DNA of 64,000 bases from Epiperipatus broadwayi (GCA_028023455.1 JAQFVV010006336.1:1812224-1876223), one strand, 5' to 3'; positions 15,290 through 27,869 are shown, numbered from the stretch's first letter. The notes: generated by a model from the sequence alone, not told the origin. A program made the numbers and translations.

Positions 15290-15416
15290 AAAAATAATGT
15301 TGTTGTCAAGCGTTGGTGGCCTAGCGGTTAGCATAGCTGCCTTCAACAACAGCTGGCCTTGGTTCGTTTCCCGGTCAACGCATTGACATAAAAAAAAAAA
15401 AAAATAATGTAGTTGT
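15290..15416 (+). mobile_element. Short tRNA-derived SINE with poly(A) and TSD
   Basis: The core at 15310-15381 is 72 nt, ordinary tRNA length. Its ends GCGTTGG and TCAACGC form a 7-bp acceptor stem with one terminal G-U pair. A pol III A-box-like block (TGGCCTAGCGGTT) and a B-box-like block (GGTTCGTTTCCC) sit in the usual places. The anticodon stem AGCTG/CAGCT closes an oversized 10-nt loop and the T stem has a mismatch, so this is not a working tRNA. A short tail (ATTGACAT) leads to a poly(A) run. The flanks at 15290-15306 and 15400-15416 are 17-bp target-site duplications with one mismatch, which shows LINE-mediated insertion. Confidence 0.85.
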
Positions 15417-15419
15417 TTG

Positions 15420-18400
15420 TCACACATAAATTGTTTCTTTTTTTAATTCTATCTTATTAATAATTACAAAATTACAATATGGTTTTAAATCAATACACTG
15501 TACAGGCTTACACACACCTGCACATATATAATGTAATAAATATTTTTCAAACTATCTAAAATATATTTATAATTTTTTTTAACAGGGACAGTAGTTAGAG
15601 ATGTAATAAATTCTTTATAAAATCAAGTCTTATTGCGCATGTCTTTAATAAAAGCTTATAATATGTTATCAGAGCAACAAATTTATGTAACATTAGTTCA
15701 CTAAAAATTACTATTGCGATTTTGATTAAAAGTGGGACAGTTCTTTGAATAAATAATAGTTTGCATGATTCAAGTTGAGATAATCAGTGTTTGTCCGTCC
15801 AAATTTACAAAAAATGGTTCAACAGTTTAGCTTAGTAATAAATATATTTTTCAATGTTAATAATAAATAAGTAAATTGCAATTTTTACTCTAAATACTTT
15901 TGAATTCATAGTGGAAAAAAAACATGCTTAATTTAAAAAGTAGAAAAGTAATATTATTATATCAACTTAACATTTCTAGAAAACAATTTTTTTTATTTAT
16001 GTAGAATGATAAACGATAAAATATTTACTTTGAATATATAAATAGATATTTATATTGTTTTTATTATTTTAATATAATAATCATTTATCAAAATAAATAT
16101 ATTTATAATTTGAAGCCTACTCTTTTAGTTATTCTGTTGATGAAAAATTGTGCTTACTGTCATTTTTAAATACTATTTAGCAGTCAACTTTAAAACTATT
16201 ATTTTATTATAAATATTTATAAATGGTATAAAGCAGGGTTGGCAATTTCTTTAATATGAAGAAACCATTTGTTTAAACGTTTTCTCTTTTTCCCCCATAA
16301 AAGAGCCACAAGGAACAAGTTGAAAAATATATTCATGTAAAATATGAATTTCTGAATGGCTGTGGATATTTGGTCATTTTTTAGTAATAGAACATAATGG
16401 AATCTGTATATAGTCTAACAAAAATGAAACTTCTCTTAAAAATAAGCAAAAATAAAAAATATTTTGAGATTTTAATTTTTTCACACATTATCACTAATTA
16501 AATATTCATCGTATACAGTAATTACTATTCTATAATAAGGCTGAATTCAAAAACAATGTTGCAAAACACTTTTTTCTCCCAGAGTCATCAAAATATTTAT
16601 TTACAAATTATGAGAGAAAATAAAAAACGTGTTCATGTTTATCATGATAAAAAGCGTCATGAAAAGCCATGACTCATGCATCACAGTTTGCTGACTTCTA
16701 ATATAAAGCAATGAAGTTTAAATTACATGTGATAAAATACCATAAATTTAAAATATCATTAGCATTATTGTATCATTGAGATTTTAATGTGATTTAAAAT
16801 TCTATCCATTGTATTTTATCATAAATATCTGTTTCAATTTTTTTCCCATTAGTCAAAAAATATTAAAACTTACTGGATTAACAAAAAAATTATAATATCA
16901 AATAGATTAAATCTTTATATATTTTGTAAAAGGACTCAGCAGGTCAAAGTAAGGATTATATATATATATATGTATACACATATTGTAATGGAACCTGGGG
17001 TTTTAAACCAATTTTAGCTTAAGTATTTTTTTACAATTTAGATGATATAAAACAAATAACCCTTTATGTACCACTTCTGAGATAATCAAATTGCGACTTC
17101 CACTTAATGAAATTAATATTATTTAATATAGAAACAACAGCTACATTTTCTAATTATCTCAACCCCAATTAAAAAAATCACCCTTCCATAAGTTTTTTAT
17201 TTTATTTTGATGGATGGATTTCATCATAGAAAATATTTTAACTTAATGAAAGTGCTATTGCTGATATTGGATTTAATATTTCTCACAATAATTAATACCC
17301 TCAATATTGCACCAATTAGCAAATCAGTCTCAAAATTTATGAATACTTTTCAGATATTCTATTTAAACAATAACTAAATATGTGAGAATTATTAAAACAA
17401 ATAAATGGATAAATAAAACAGCTAAGTTTTAAAAACAAACAAACAATATATTTAATCACAAATTAAATTATTAGTATTGATATTCTTTCCATAATTTCTG
17501 CAATTGTTACCAATAATAATTTAAAAAACAAAACAAAACATATAATCACTTTAAAGATTTATCAGGTAATTGAATTCTAATTTCATATAAATAAATAAAA
17601 TATTTTCAATGCAATTACATTTTTGGGATTAAAATGATATTATTTGTTTTTTTTCTTTCATTTTTAAAAAAAAAAATTCCAACTCTCTATATTTAAATAA
17701 AGTAAGTACTGTAATAATATTTATCTTGTAATGACAAAATAAAATATTATACAATTGCAAACATCGAATAAGGTAATAAAAACTACTTTCACTTCATTTT
17801 TTTTTTTAAAAGCCTTCATTAAATAACACACATTATATGATAATGAGATAGCTTATTAGTATTTTGCTATGTATTATGAACATTGTAGTTCTAAATACCT
17901 TTAAATTTTGAAGACATATTTTCTGGAATAAGTTATTAGTCCTTGGGTGGTCTTTTTTAAGTCAACTTCTTTATTATGCTTGTGTCTTGTCAGGAATAAT
18001 TTTTTGATGATCATCTGGAGACGCTCAAGTAAATGGAACTAGCTTTTCCTTCATTATAAGTTTATTACTAGGCAAGTGATTTGGAAATAGCATAATTCAT
18101 AGCACACAGAGCACTTAGTGATGGAAAATGTATTCTAGGAAATTTAACAATATATGCTTGTCATTTTCAAACTGAATTTCAAGGTTTCTATAGCTTAGCT
18201 TTAGTAATTGAAAATGGCTTCTCAATAGACAATCTCAGTAACCATGTACATTATTGGTTCTACTGCTTTCAAACTCTCTATGGACCAGTAATTTCAAGTA
18301 TTGTTTTTTCTGGCATATCCTCTGTTAAATTTCAATACAAAAAATGGATAAATAAAACTTGCTTGATCTAGTTTTATATGTGCTACCTTATGAGTTACCT

Positions 18401-19940
18401 GCATGAATCAGAAAACAGGATCTGCCTTTCTCCTATCCTCTATTTTTAATTTAGAAGTTAATATTACTACATAATCCACATTAAAATAATTTTCAGACAA
18501 TGATTTGCTATATTTATATTTTCTAATTTTATAAAAAAATATTAGCATTTGTAAATAAAGCTAGTTTTCCAAATTTTATGATGTTATTTTTGTAACACTT
18601 TATCTTTAAATTTAATTACAAGATAAAATAAAGAGAAACAATGTACATCACTTCTTTATTTTTGTTTTCAAAGCTAAAAATTTACAAATGCTATAATTGG
18701 ACAAATAAGCCACAATCTGTAATGTGGTTTAGGAATTATCTACAATAAGTAAATGATAGATGGATATATGGAAACAATCTACAATGAAACTGATATTACT
18801 CATAAGGCAACTCAGTGAATTATAAATAGGGATCTATCAGGAGATTAAAACTTGCTTTAATTGTTTTATGTTGTGATTGTTCTGATTATTGTACTTTGGA
18901 TAAAATATTATGGAAGAATAGATAAACTTGTCATCTGCTCACACTGACCAAGCTGGCAGAGGATACACTGGAAATCTATTATGAGATGCTATGAAGAAGT
19001 CATCAAATAATATAAAACCAGCTCAAGGAGCATTGTGTCCAGTGTTTATGTGAACTGTATGCTAGATAACTTCAGAAGTATGTATTGTTTTGGGGAGAAA
19101 CCAGCTGTCACTCAATGAGGAAACCACTGTCAGATGCTGCTCATTGAATAAAAAAATGAATGTGTATTAATGAAAATTATAGTAGCCATCAAGAGCAATA
19201 TAATAGATACTTCACAGAAAAACTGCTATGTTTGTACAAACTAATTCCATAAAAAGATTACCAATACTTAAATTCAGAAATTGAATTACTAATGATGAAA
19301 AAGGTAATGTGTATGAACTTTAAATTTATATCATTATGATTGTATATCATTACTACTAGTAGATATTTTATCACCTATATTTAATTTATAAATTATTATG
19401 ATTGATTTTTTATAAAATATATCTATTTAAAGATCAGAATAATCATGGTTTGCTTAATTTTATTAGCTACACACAATTCAGTTGGTGTAAGCCTAAAAAT
19501 GAAAAATAATTTTAATTAAAACAATTAACTTATTATTGCTAACCAACACCATTCTCTTAAAAACGTATTTAGTATTTTAAAACCTGAGTTAATAATGGTC
19601 ATTTCTATCAGCCTTGACTATAGAAATAACAAAAAATAGTAATTTAATCATTAACATGAATGATACAGATTAATGACCTCTGGATAGAATAAAAGAGATC
19701 TGCTTAGAGGGATTAAATAAATTAAGTAAGATTGTGTTCTTTTAATAGTTAAAAAGGTTTAAAGTTTTTAGCAAAATACCTTACAGTTTGGGGAATAATG
19801 AGATGTGGGAAATAATAACTGAATGCATTAAATTTACTTCAGCTAATGTAATTTTATATCTGGCTGTTTTGTATGTATATTTTGTTCATTCATAAATGAG
19901 TGTGATATCATGGTGTTGTTTAGTCTCTTATATTCTGCAC
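15420..19940. other. AT-rich desert, no gene seen
   Basis: About 4.5 kb with no supportable coding frame, RNA gene or identifiable element. A slightly richer island at about 18900-19150 lacks a long frame and could not be assigned. Confidence 0.55.
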
Positions 19941-19941
19941 C

Positions 19942-20115
19942 TTACTTTAAGTAGTAAAATGTGGTAGATGCACATTCCTATTATATATCATATGTTTCAT
20001 TTATATATATTTTCTTTGTGTGATACAATTGCATTTTCTGCTTCCTCATACTCACTTATTTACTTTGATCAGTAGTATGTGGTAGGTGGACATTCCTACC
20101 ATATAGTATATGCTT
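19942..20115. repeat. Diverged ~118-bp tandem duplication
   Basis: The word order TTACTTT...GTAGTA...TGTGGTAG...CATTCCTA...ATATGTTTCATTTATATATA at 19942 recurs with about 80% match at 20060 (TATGTGGTAGGTGG...). The second copy runs straight into the long (AT)n tract that precedes a PLE remnant. Confidence 0.75.
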
Positions 20116-20116
20116 T

Positions 20117-20117
20117 G

Positions 20118-20197
<80 letters not shown>
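20117..20197. repeat. (AT)n microsatellite
   Basis: About 80 bp of uninterrupted AT dinucleotides immediately upstream of the Penelope-like remnant. Confidence 0.97.
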
Positions 20198-20200
<3 letters not shown>

Positions 20201-20231
20201 ATTACAAGCATAAAGCTAAACTAGTCAATTT

Positions 20232-20755
20232 AATAGTAATATTTGTAAGGATGTAAAGGATAAAGAAAAATATGATTTTATTTCTTTGCCATTTAAATTG
20301 TCTTCTTATAAAATTGTGTGTAGAAATAGTAAATTGTTTGGAAATAAAAAAATTGCTTGGAAAAAGGGTGCTACATTGAATAATTTATTAAATAATACAA
20401 AAGAAGTTTTTGATAGAAAGACTATTCCTGGTGTAGTATATTTTTTATTCTTTATTTTGTAAGAAGGTTTACATAGGGCAGAGTAGTTTGAGTTTAAATG
20501 AAAGAATAAAGGTTCATAAAAGTAGAGTTAAAAATAGATATCTTAGTTCTGCTTTGTATGTCCATAAAAAAGATACGGCCACACTATTGATTTTGATGAA
20601 GCTAAGGTTGTCTTCTTTGAGAGAAATGAAATCAAAAGAAGAATTAAAGAGTCTTTATTATTGAAAATTTATTATTCTGAAGCAATTAACTTATTTAAGA
20701 GTTCTTTTAATATTAAGGGTGGATGGGAAGTAAATGTATTTGTGGGTAGTTTTTA
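20232..20755 (+). pseudogene. Penelope-like element, C-terminal GIY-YIG remnant
   Basis: Reading the plus strand with two frameshifts gives the C-terminal part of a PLE protein. Segments, in order: a linker ending NTKEVFDRKTIPGVVYF; a frameshift near 20455; then CKKVYIGQSS, the VYIG core of a GIY-YIG endonuclease; then LNERIKVHKSRV, the usual Arg/His helix; a second frameshift near 20578; and then DFDEAKVVFFERNEIKRRIK, which matches the ATERNDIKRKVKEAW block of the better preserved copy at 30.2 kb. A stop follows at 20753-20755. The reverse transcriptase part is missing and an (AT)n tract lies on each side. In PLEs this nuclease is thought to nick the target DNA. This copy is dead. Confidence 0.8.
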
Positions 20756-20756
20756 A

Positions 20757-20782
20757 TATTATATATATATATATATATATAT
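20757..20782. repeat. (AT)n microsatellite
   Basis: A short AT tract directly behind the stop codon of the PLE remnant. Confidence 0.9.
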
Positions 20783-20807
20783 TGTGTAGTTTTTGTAGTT
20801 CTTTAGA

Positions 20808-20844
20808 CTTGAGAAGTCTGCTTGTAGCAGTGAAACCTTAGGTT
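20808..20844 (+). ncRNA. Hammerhead-ribozyme-like motif behind PLE remnant
   Basis: The blocks run in hammerhead order: CTTGAGAAG (a damaged CUGANGA box), stem II CTGC-TTGTA-GCAG, T, GAAA at 20832-20835, stem III ACC-TTA-GGT starting at the last A of GAAA, then T at the cleavage position. PLEs are known to carry hammerhead motifs in their non-coding repeats (established), and this one lies 50 bp behind a PLE frame. The first core box is mutated, so activity is not expected. I did not find a clean stem I. Confidence 0.5.
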
Positions 20845-20905
20845 GTGTTTTAATATTATTTTTATACTGGTCTGGTTTAATTTTGAATTTGGGGTAGCTT
20901 TGACT

Positions 20906-20908
<3 letters not shown>

Positions 20909-20995
<87 letters not shown>
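20909..20995. repeat. (AT)n microsatellite
   Basis: About 86 bp of pure AT dinucleotides. The minus-strand frame through it encodes only Ile-Tyr repeats. Confidence 0.97.
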
Positions 20996-20996
<1 letters not shown>

Positions 20997-20997
<1 letters not shown>

Positions 20998-21640
20998 TTT
21001 GTTCGTTCAAAAGGGTAAAGAGTATATGCTGTTTCCTGCTCTTTACACTTATTTAGTGATTTTATTTATCTGCATTATAGCCTGAAGTGATTGATGTCAG
21101 TTTAATTTTTCTAATGGAATAGTTTACACATGATTTAGTGTAAGCTGAAGCTGTAAGTGTGGCAATTCTTAAACAGTGTTGAGATCAATAAACAGGAATG
21201 TCCGTTTATCTGAACAGTGAATCTGTGTCTGTCCAGAGATAGTTAAGATGTTTAGTTCTGTATATGGTCCAAGCATAGTAATAACAATAAAATCAATGAA
21301 TCTCTAATCGTATTACTTTGCCTTTGAACAAGATAGGACAGTTAAATAATAGTGTAATTATACTAAATTTAATCCTAGGTAAAAGAACTAATTGACTGAT
21401 GTTTTCCATGGATTGCTGTCAATTAGGTGATAGTTTGTTTGCATTGTAATGATGTATATATGCAAATAAATTGTTATTTTTCCATCATTTTTAGATTTTT
21501 TCATTTATTGCAGTCAATAAGATTAATTAAAATATCATAGGCTATAAAAACAAATAGCTGTGAACATGTGACATTGGAAGGTGAACCTCACATGCAAATC
21601 ATCATTGGGTGATTTTTATAAGAACTACATTTTTGACAAT
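20997..21640. other. Non-coding flank, possible PLE 3' sequence
   Basis: No coding frame was recognised. The stretch separates the (AT)n tract from the CTAT array and could contain PLE or unrelated repeat sequence that I cannot identify. Confidence 0.4.
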
Positions 21641-21642
21641 TA

Positions 21643-22262
<620 letters not shown>

Positions 22263-22289
22263 TAAATCTCTTGCAGAAAACTATTGACC

Positions 22290-23285
22290 AGTAGGGCAAA
22301 TAGATTACATTGAGATTGACAATTTTCATTTGATCATATCTAGCAAAATCATTGCTTAAACATTTTCTTTAGTTGTTCACATGATTATTTATTCACATTT
22401 ATTTGTGTATACTTTAATTAATTTTTCAAAAATATTTACTTCAACATTTATATAGCTCTAAGGGAAAGATGATTTGTTATCTTTAGGATTACACAAGTGA
22501 TTATTTATTTCACAGTATTTATGAATAAAATAACTGTTCTTTTTGTAAAAGATACTGGACATTAATATTGCAGATATTCATGTTTTATTTCTAAGTAACT
22601 CTGACAAACAGATATTATTGGCTACTAGAACAAATGTTTTAATTTAGAGCTATCAATTTCAATTGATAGTTAGTTAGCAACATCATTGCAAAAAATATTT
22701 CTTTAATTATTTATAAAGGTTAATTCCCCAAATTCATTTTTTTAAATTTTAATTAATCCATGGAAATATTTAACTATAAACAAAAACTTCTATTACATAT
22801 CACTAAACAGACGAATTACAATAGACAGCAACGTAACACAATAACAATCAATCATCATCATCATCTGGTGATAAATATACTATAGAATAAAACATCACTT
22901 TCTGTAATTTTTTTTCATAAAAAAAAATGTTAATTTCTCCATTTATAGTTAGCCATATTGAATGCTATCTGGACCAATACTAATATTCCTTAAATCATAG
23001 TTCATTAAATTAAAATCATGCTTGTAGAAAAAAACACACTCACATGCAATGTACATTTCAAAATTTATCTTTGATGAATTTTATGTTAATTATCCATTTT
23101 TTTATTCTTGTAATTATCTAACCCATAAAGGTGACTTTTTTTTGCAGTGCTATTAATTGGATTATTTTTAAGTGATAGTATGTAGTTTATTTGACATAAA
23201 TGTGGTCGTAATTAAATAAAAATTAGATAAAGAAATATAATATATATTTGATTGCTATAGTTTTAATTATGAAAATGTTTTTAAA
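22290..23285. other. AT-rich DNA, no gene seen
   Basis: No frame, RNA gene or repeat family was recognised. A short ATC triplet run lies near 22848-22866. Confidence 0.55.
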
Positions 23286-23291
23286 TCTTTG

Positions 23292-23408
23292 TTTTTTTTT
23301 TGTTTTTTTTTTTTTAAGTGTCATAGCATCAGCCAGGACATGAACCCGCAACCCGGGCAACTGCCTGCTAGTGCAAGGCAGTCGCGCTGACCTCTCGACC
23401 ACCAATGC
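23292..23408 (-). mobile_element. tRNA-derived SINE, minus strand, poly(A)-tailed
   Basis: On the minus strand the tRNA-like body is 23408-23326 (83 nt, the length of a tRNA with a long variable arm). The ends GCATTGG and CTGATGC pair over 7 bp, with two G-U wobbles. A-box-like text (GGTCGAGAGGTCAGCG) and a B-box-like GGGTTCATGTCC follow. An ACTGCC/GGCAGT stem stands where the anticodon arm should be, with an oversized loop. The body is followed by a short TATGACACTT tail and about 25 A/T bases (T on the plus strand, 23292-23317). I found no clear target-site duplication. The layout (tRNA body, ~10-nt tail, poly(A)) matches the 15.3-kb SINE. Confidence 0.75.
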
Positions 23409-23409
23409 A

Positions 23410-24200
23410 AGACCAGTATTCTTTTAACATAGAATACTGCAGTTTTGCCTAAACAATTCAACATTTTTACAGATACAAATGTACTAATTAGAAATTAGTT
23501 AAATAAAATTTGTTTTTGAAGTAACGTATACATTTAAAATTTATTAATACATTTTGTTATTTTATATGATCTAAGTTTATACTGAATGAATTTTACACAG
23601 TATTCCTTTTTATATTTGTAATGAAAAGTGCTATTATTTTTGGATACGTCAGGAATAAACTGCAAGAACACTGAATAAAAATTAAGTGAAATTTTAAACG
23701 TATATTTATACCATTTGATTATATTAAGTTTATTATTAATTACATAATGCAAGAAATATTTTTAGCATCCCTTTTTTAAAAAGTGAAAATAATTTACATT
23801 TAGAATGACAGCATTTTGGTATTAGGCAGAATTAGCCTTTAAGAAAAATTTTAGACAACAATTCATTGTGGAAATATATTTTAGCTAATGTACAAATTTT
23901 GAAACATTGTATATGATCGAAGTATGTTTTTCATTATTTATTGTAATGAATGAATCAGATAATTTTTTTTCTTTTTGTAATGTTTATCTTCGATGTGTCA
24001 TACATTAATGAACAGACTATCAAGAGATACCATACGAAAAATGAGATAAGTTCAATGTTCATACTTTAACTGAATAATCAAAATACAATTATTATATATA
24101 ATTTGATTGTGAAACATTTTTCACATCTACGACATGAAATGGTTTTTCTTTTTGCAACTTAGACATGGCTGGTGTACTTTTGGTGAGGTCCACCAGAATG
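23410..24200. other. AT-rich DNA, no gene seen
   Basis: No supportable gene or element. The 72-codon minus-strand frame (23534-23752) has no recognisable motif. Confidence 0.5.
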
Positions 24201-24221
24201 ATAGCTCTCGTAGATTGATTA

Positions 24222-24317
24222 AATATGCTGCTCTATTTAAATTATGTGTGAACTTTTTTTTGACATTTGAATATGCTGCTCTATTTAAATTATGTGTGAA
24301 CTTTTTTTTGACATTTG
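24222..24317. repeat. Two perfect 48-bp tandem copies
   Basis: A 48-bp unit beginning AATATGCTGCTCTATTTAAA and ending in TTTGACATTTG occurs twice head to tail with no difference that I can see, so the duplication is recent. Frames on both strands simply repeat across it. Confidence 0.95.
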
Positions 24318-24799
24318 ATGTTGTCTCTACTATCAACAATGTTCTCTTTATAAAATCATTATCCTACGATGTTATTAGTTTTATAAGATGGCTGCCATTA
24401 AAAATGATGAATGTTTTATTTTTTAAATGTTTGCTTTTTAAAGGTCACTGTAAAGTATAATTGATTATTAACTGAAACAGTGAGTCCAAATTGATGATAA
24501 TTGCTATGGAAATTCTTGAACAACGGTTCATTATATGCAAGATGAAAAGTGCATATAATTTATTTCACAAGAGTCAGGAGAATGTGCTTCAATGTGTCTT
24601 TTAAGAAATTATAATGTAATTGTACAATTCTATTTTCAGTTATCTATGATGGATAATTCATGATACTAGAATTGCTGCTGTAACAGGACTGTGTCAAGCT
24701 TATTGTCTCCTTGATACACATCAATCTCTCTGTCTAAAAACAAATCTAGACAATAAGGCATTATTATGAAGTCATGGCACCAATTAAAAAAGGACATGT

Positions 24800-24896
24800 G
24801 GCTTATTGTTCGGGAGTTCTTAAAAAGTTTGAGCACCAGAATCATTCCTGGAACTTTCCGATCCCGAGTCGGATACTCTACCAACTGGGGCAAAAT
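24800..24896 (-). mobile_element. Possible tRNA-derived SINE fragment
   Basis: The minus strand from about 24895 reads GCCCCAGTTGGTAGAGTATC, a good match to the 5' half of a tRNA with an A box, followed by CCGACTCGGGATCGG and AGTTCCAGGAATGATTC where a B box would be expected. The B-box match is poor and no poly(A) or duplication is clear. This is probably an old SINE piece. Confidence 0.4.
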
Positions 24897-25084
24897 GTGC
24901 AGGGCATAACATCAATGATTATTTACCATCCTTAATTATAATTTATTCAGCACTTCACATATAGGACTATATCATGAAATAAATCTCTATGTAAAAGTCG
25001 ATATTCCTTTAAACTATAAAATTATAATATATATATGTGGATTTTTTTCTACAGTATAGGCTTTTTCATTCCTGCACTCCAATA

Positions 25085-25165
25085 TGTAATATATCGGGAG
25101 TTTGAGCTCAGACTTTCACATGACCCTCAACTATCCACGCTATCTCAGCTGCTGACACACTTAAT
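25085..25165 (-). mobile_element. Possible tRNA-derived SINE fragment (minus)
   Basis: On the minus strand, GATAGCGTGGATAGTTGAGG resembles an A-box region, and GAGCTCAAACTCCC resembles a B box about 45 nt later. The text GAAAGTCTGAG(C/T)TCAAAC is shared with the plus-strand sequence at about 25300-25325, which suggests two members of one SINE family in opposite orientation. Confidence 0.4.
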
Positions 25166-25224
25166 CACACTCATGTCGAAAAGATAAACAATCACCAATA
25201 GACATATTTCATGCTAAACCAGCA

Positions 25225-25345
25225 CTCGTCAGTTGGTCCAGATTATCATTTCCACACATATATACAATCAATGCTCAGCTTATATTAAGACAACCAATCT
25301 GAAAGTTGAAAGTCTGAGTTCAAACCTCACATATTATACGTGGTT
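25225..25345 (+). mobile_element. Possible tRNA-derived SINE fragment (plus)
   Basis: It contains GTCAGTTGGTCCAGATTATC (A-box-like) and GAAAGTCTGAGTTCAAACCT (B-box-like). It shares the second block with the inverted fragment just upstream. No tail or duplication was identified. Confidence 0.35.
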
Positions 25346-25846
25346 AATGCAAAACTTTTTTATGGAAAAATTTGCACTTAATTCTATTGCAGAAGTTAAA
25401 AATAACTGTCATATTATATAACAACTAATGAAAATTAGAATGTAACAATTATTACATACATATAATCAGTTGGAAATGAAAGGGGGAAAAATACCACAAG
25501 TGAAAATGAATCATTTCAGCTAACATTTGTAAACATTTTAATTAAACTTTTAGCATTACTATTTTCACTATTAATACATTTACCCATGCTATCTATGCCT
25601 CCTAGTGTTATAAACAGGAATGACAAATAAACTAAAAATAAGGTACCCTCCTTGCGTTTTATAATTACTTCACATTAATAATAAAAGAAAATATTTAGAC
25701 AAGCCAAAAGTAACAAAATAGCAAGGCTCCATGTTCATACAGCACAAAGTTTTTCATAGATAAAAAATATTACTAAAATATTATATTTAATTAAATAAAA
25801 CTGTTTGTGTAGTTTTTAAATTTTTTTAATTTATGTGGATGCTGCT

Positions 25847-25887
25847 GATACTACTACTACTATTATTATTATTATTATTATTATTAT

Positions 25888-25922
<35 letters not shown>

Positions 25923-26046
25923 ATGTGGCTGCTGCTACTGCTACTGCTACAGCTACTACTGCTACTACTACTACTAATACTACTACTACTACTATTATTA
26001 TTATTATTATTATTATTATTGTTACTGTTATTGTTGTTATTATTAT
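25847..26046. repeat. Compound trinucleotide microsatellite (TAC/TAT/TGC)
   Basis: About 200 bp of TAC, TAT, TGC, TAG and TTG triplets in blocks. Open frames on both strands encode Leu, Thr/Ile, Ser or Asn homopolymers and are repeat artefacts. Confidence 0.97.
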
Positions 26047-26399
26047 GTTTCAAAAGGCATTTTATTGATTCATAAGAGGTTTTACATGAATTATGTTTGG
26101 TTTACATAATTTTATATTGCACCTGTTTGATCCAAATTTATGAATTGATGTATAGAGTTATATACACATGAAATTAAGTTCCTTAAGTTTGGCTATCTTT
26201 GTATACATAATTTTGTTAATAGCAATTATTCTATATTATTTTGTGTGTTACAATGTTGGCATTAAATTTGATAAACTTAATTTGACTTTTATTAATTCGT
26301 TTCCTTTGTATTTGCCTGTAATCTTGGCTGCTCTCTTAATAGCAACCAAGTCGTGGCATATGAATCAGGTTTTGCAAGTATTCTGTCTCTATTTTTGAT

Positions 26400-27690
26400 T
26401 TGCATTAATTTATTCATGAACATCGAGGAATGACACCAAATATTTCTTCCTAGTAGAAAGCTGCATCTTGTGCACCAGAATGAATAAAGTACAAAGTAGC
26501 TGCCCTGATGCTAGGGATGGATAAGTTCTGATAATGTGGCAAGAATTTGTTGAATTGTAGGGTTTGGTTTTCTGTAGGTGCAGCACATTATTTGCCTTAT
26601 TATGTTCAAAGTTGTAGGTGGTAAATTAAGTATTCCATTGTTTTCTCTGCCCAGTGCCATAGTCAACAGAAGGGATCAATGTTGACATACATCTTTTTAT
26701 AATAGAGAAAAAAGGTTGTTGTCATGGCTGTAAGGTTCATTTTGATTACAAAATTAAAAAAACTTGGGTTCTGATGCCCATCTTTTACATTCCTTGATTA
26801 ATTTTTTGTTATTTATTCCTATCATAGGGAAGTGGTCATTAGCATCAATATTTTTATTCATTAGATTGTATATTTCCCAATATGAATGTTTGTTTTCACA
26901 TTGTTCTCATATCTCTATTGCGGTTTTACATTGGTAAATAATGGATGAAATGTATGTTTCTGCTGGAGGTGGTCTGCCAGTAGGTGTAATCCATAGAAGA
27001 TGCATGAGTTTTGGAAATTGTTTTAATATGTTAATTATTGTGTTTCTCAGGTTTTGTATGTGAAATATTTCAATATTGTGCAGACCTAGTCCACTTTTTA
27101 TAAATGGCTGACTAATCTTTCTATTAGATATGACTACTGTTTTTGTGGACCAGAGGAGTTGACTGCATATAGTTCTAATGTTTAAAGTGAATATTTTTGA
27201 GTATGATCTAATCAGCACCTAGTAGCTTATTTTCATTATTATTAATTGGTTGATTAATTGAACTTTGAAAAAGATGGATAGATAAGTTTTCGAGATGGAA
27301 TCAGCAATGCACTTCACCTCTTCTTTAAACTTATTCTGCACTCAACATATTTTACCTGTGATTATGAAATGGAAAACCCAGGAATGAAAAAGGCTTGGTC
27401 TGCTAGATTGACATACATGGTCTTCCTGTGAAAAATGACCATGATGGGATCTTTTTTTGGTTGAATATCAGTTTATATTCTGCTGGGTAATCGTGGAGTT
27501 TTTTTTTTGTAATTATATAATCTGTTTTTTTTGGGGATAGAAAAACCATACCATTATCCATGTATGTGAGACAGGGTATATGTTATACCATTTCAGGTAT
27601 TTAAATCCCATCAAATGTTTTTGTATCATTTCTATGAGATAGTTGGTATAGAATATGAAGATCAGGGAGCTGAGCAGGGATCTCTATAAT
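26400..27690 (-). pseudogene. Decayed LINE reverse transcriptase remnant
   Basis: On the minus strand, starting near 27690, the text reads DPCSAPLIFIFYT, resembling the RT motif GDPLSxxLF. It continues through GFKYLKW to TYMDNGMVFLS near 27570, a (Y/F)xDD box with the second Asp changed to Asn. Next comes SPKKTDYIITKKKLHDY with EYKLIFNQKKI, matching the usual RT stretch behind the catalytic box. A 103-codon piece at 26907-27218 contains FIKSGLGLHNIEIFHIQNLR, typical of the region behind the RT in many LINEs (GGLGL..). Further minus-strand coding-like text continues to about 26480. Stops and frameshifts are frequent and a (TTG/TTA)n repeat cuts the 5' side. The clade is not determined. Confidence 0.6.
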
Positions 27691-27737
27691 AAAGACTGGG
27701 TTAGAGTGAAGGGTGGTGAATTTTTTCTGTTGAGCAT

Positions 27738-27751
27738 TGTTGTTGTTGTTG

Positions 27752-27789
<38 letters not shown>

Positions 27790-27856
27790 GTTATTGTTGT
27801 TGTTGTTGTTCCTGCTGTTGTTGTTATTGTTGTTTTATTGTTATTATTATTATTTA
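27738..27856. repeat. (TTG)n/(TTA)n trinucleotide repeat
   Basis: Blocks of GTT, ATT and GTT triplets for about 115 bp, at the 5' edge of the minus-strand LINE remnant. Confidence 0.95.
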
Positions 27857-27869
27857 TTATATGAAACAG

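Noticed and set aside
15310-15381. Functional tRNA gene
   Set aside because: The acceptor stem is good, but the anticodon loop is oversized, the T stem is mismatched, and a poly(A) tail plus target-site duplications mark a retroposed copy.
25826-26075. Leu-, Thr/Ile-, Ser- and Asn-homopolymer frames
   Set aside because: Trinucleotide repeat artefacts on both strands.
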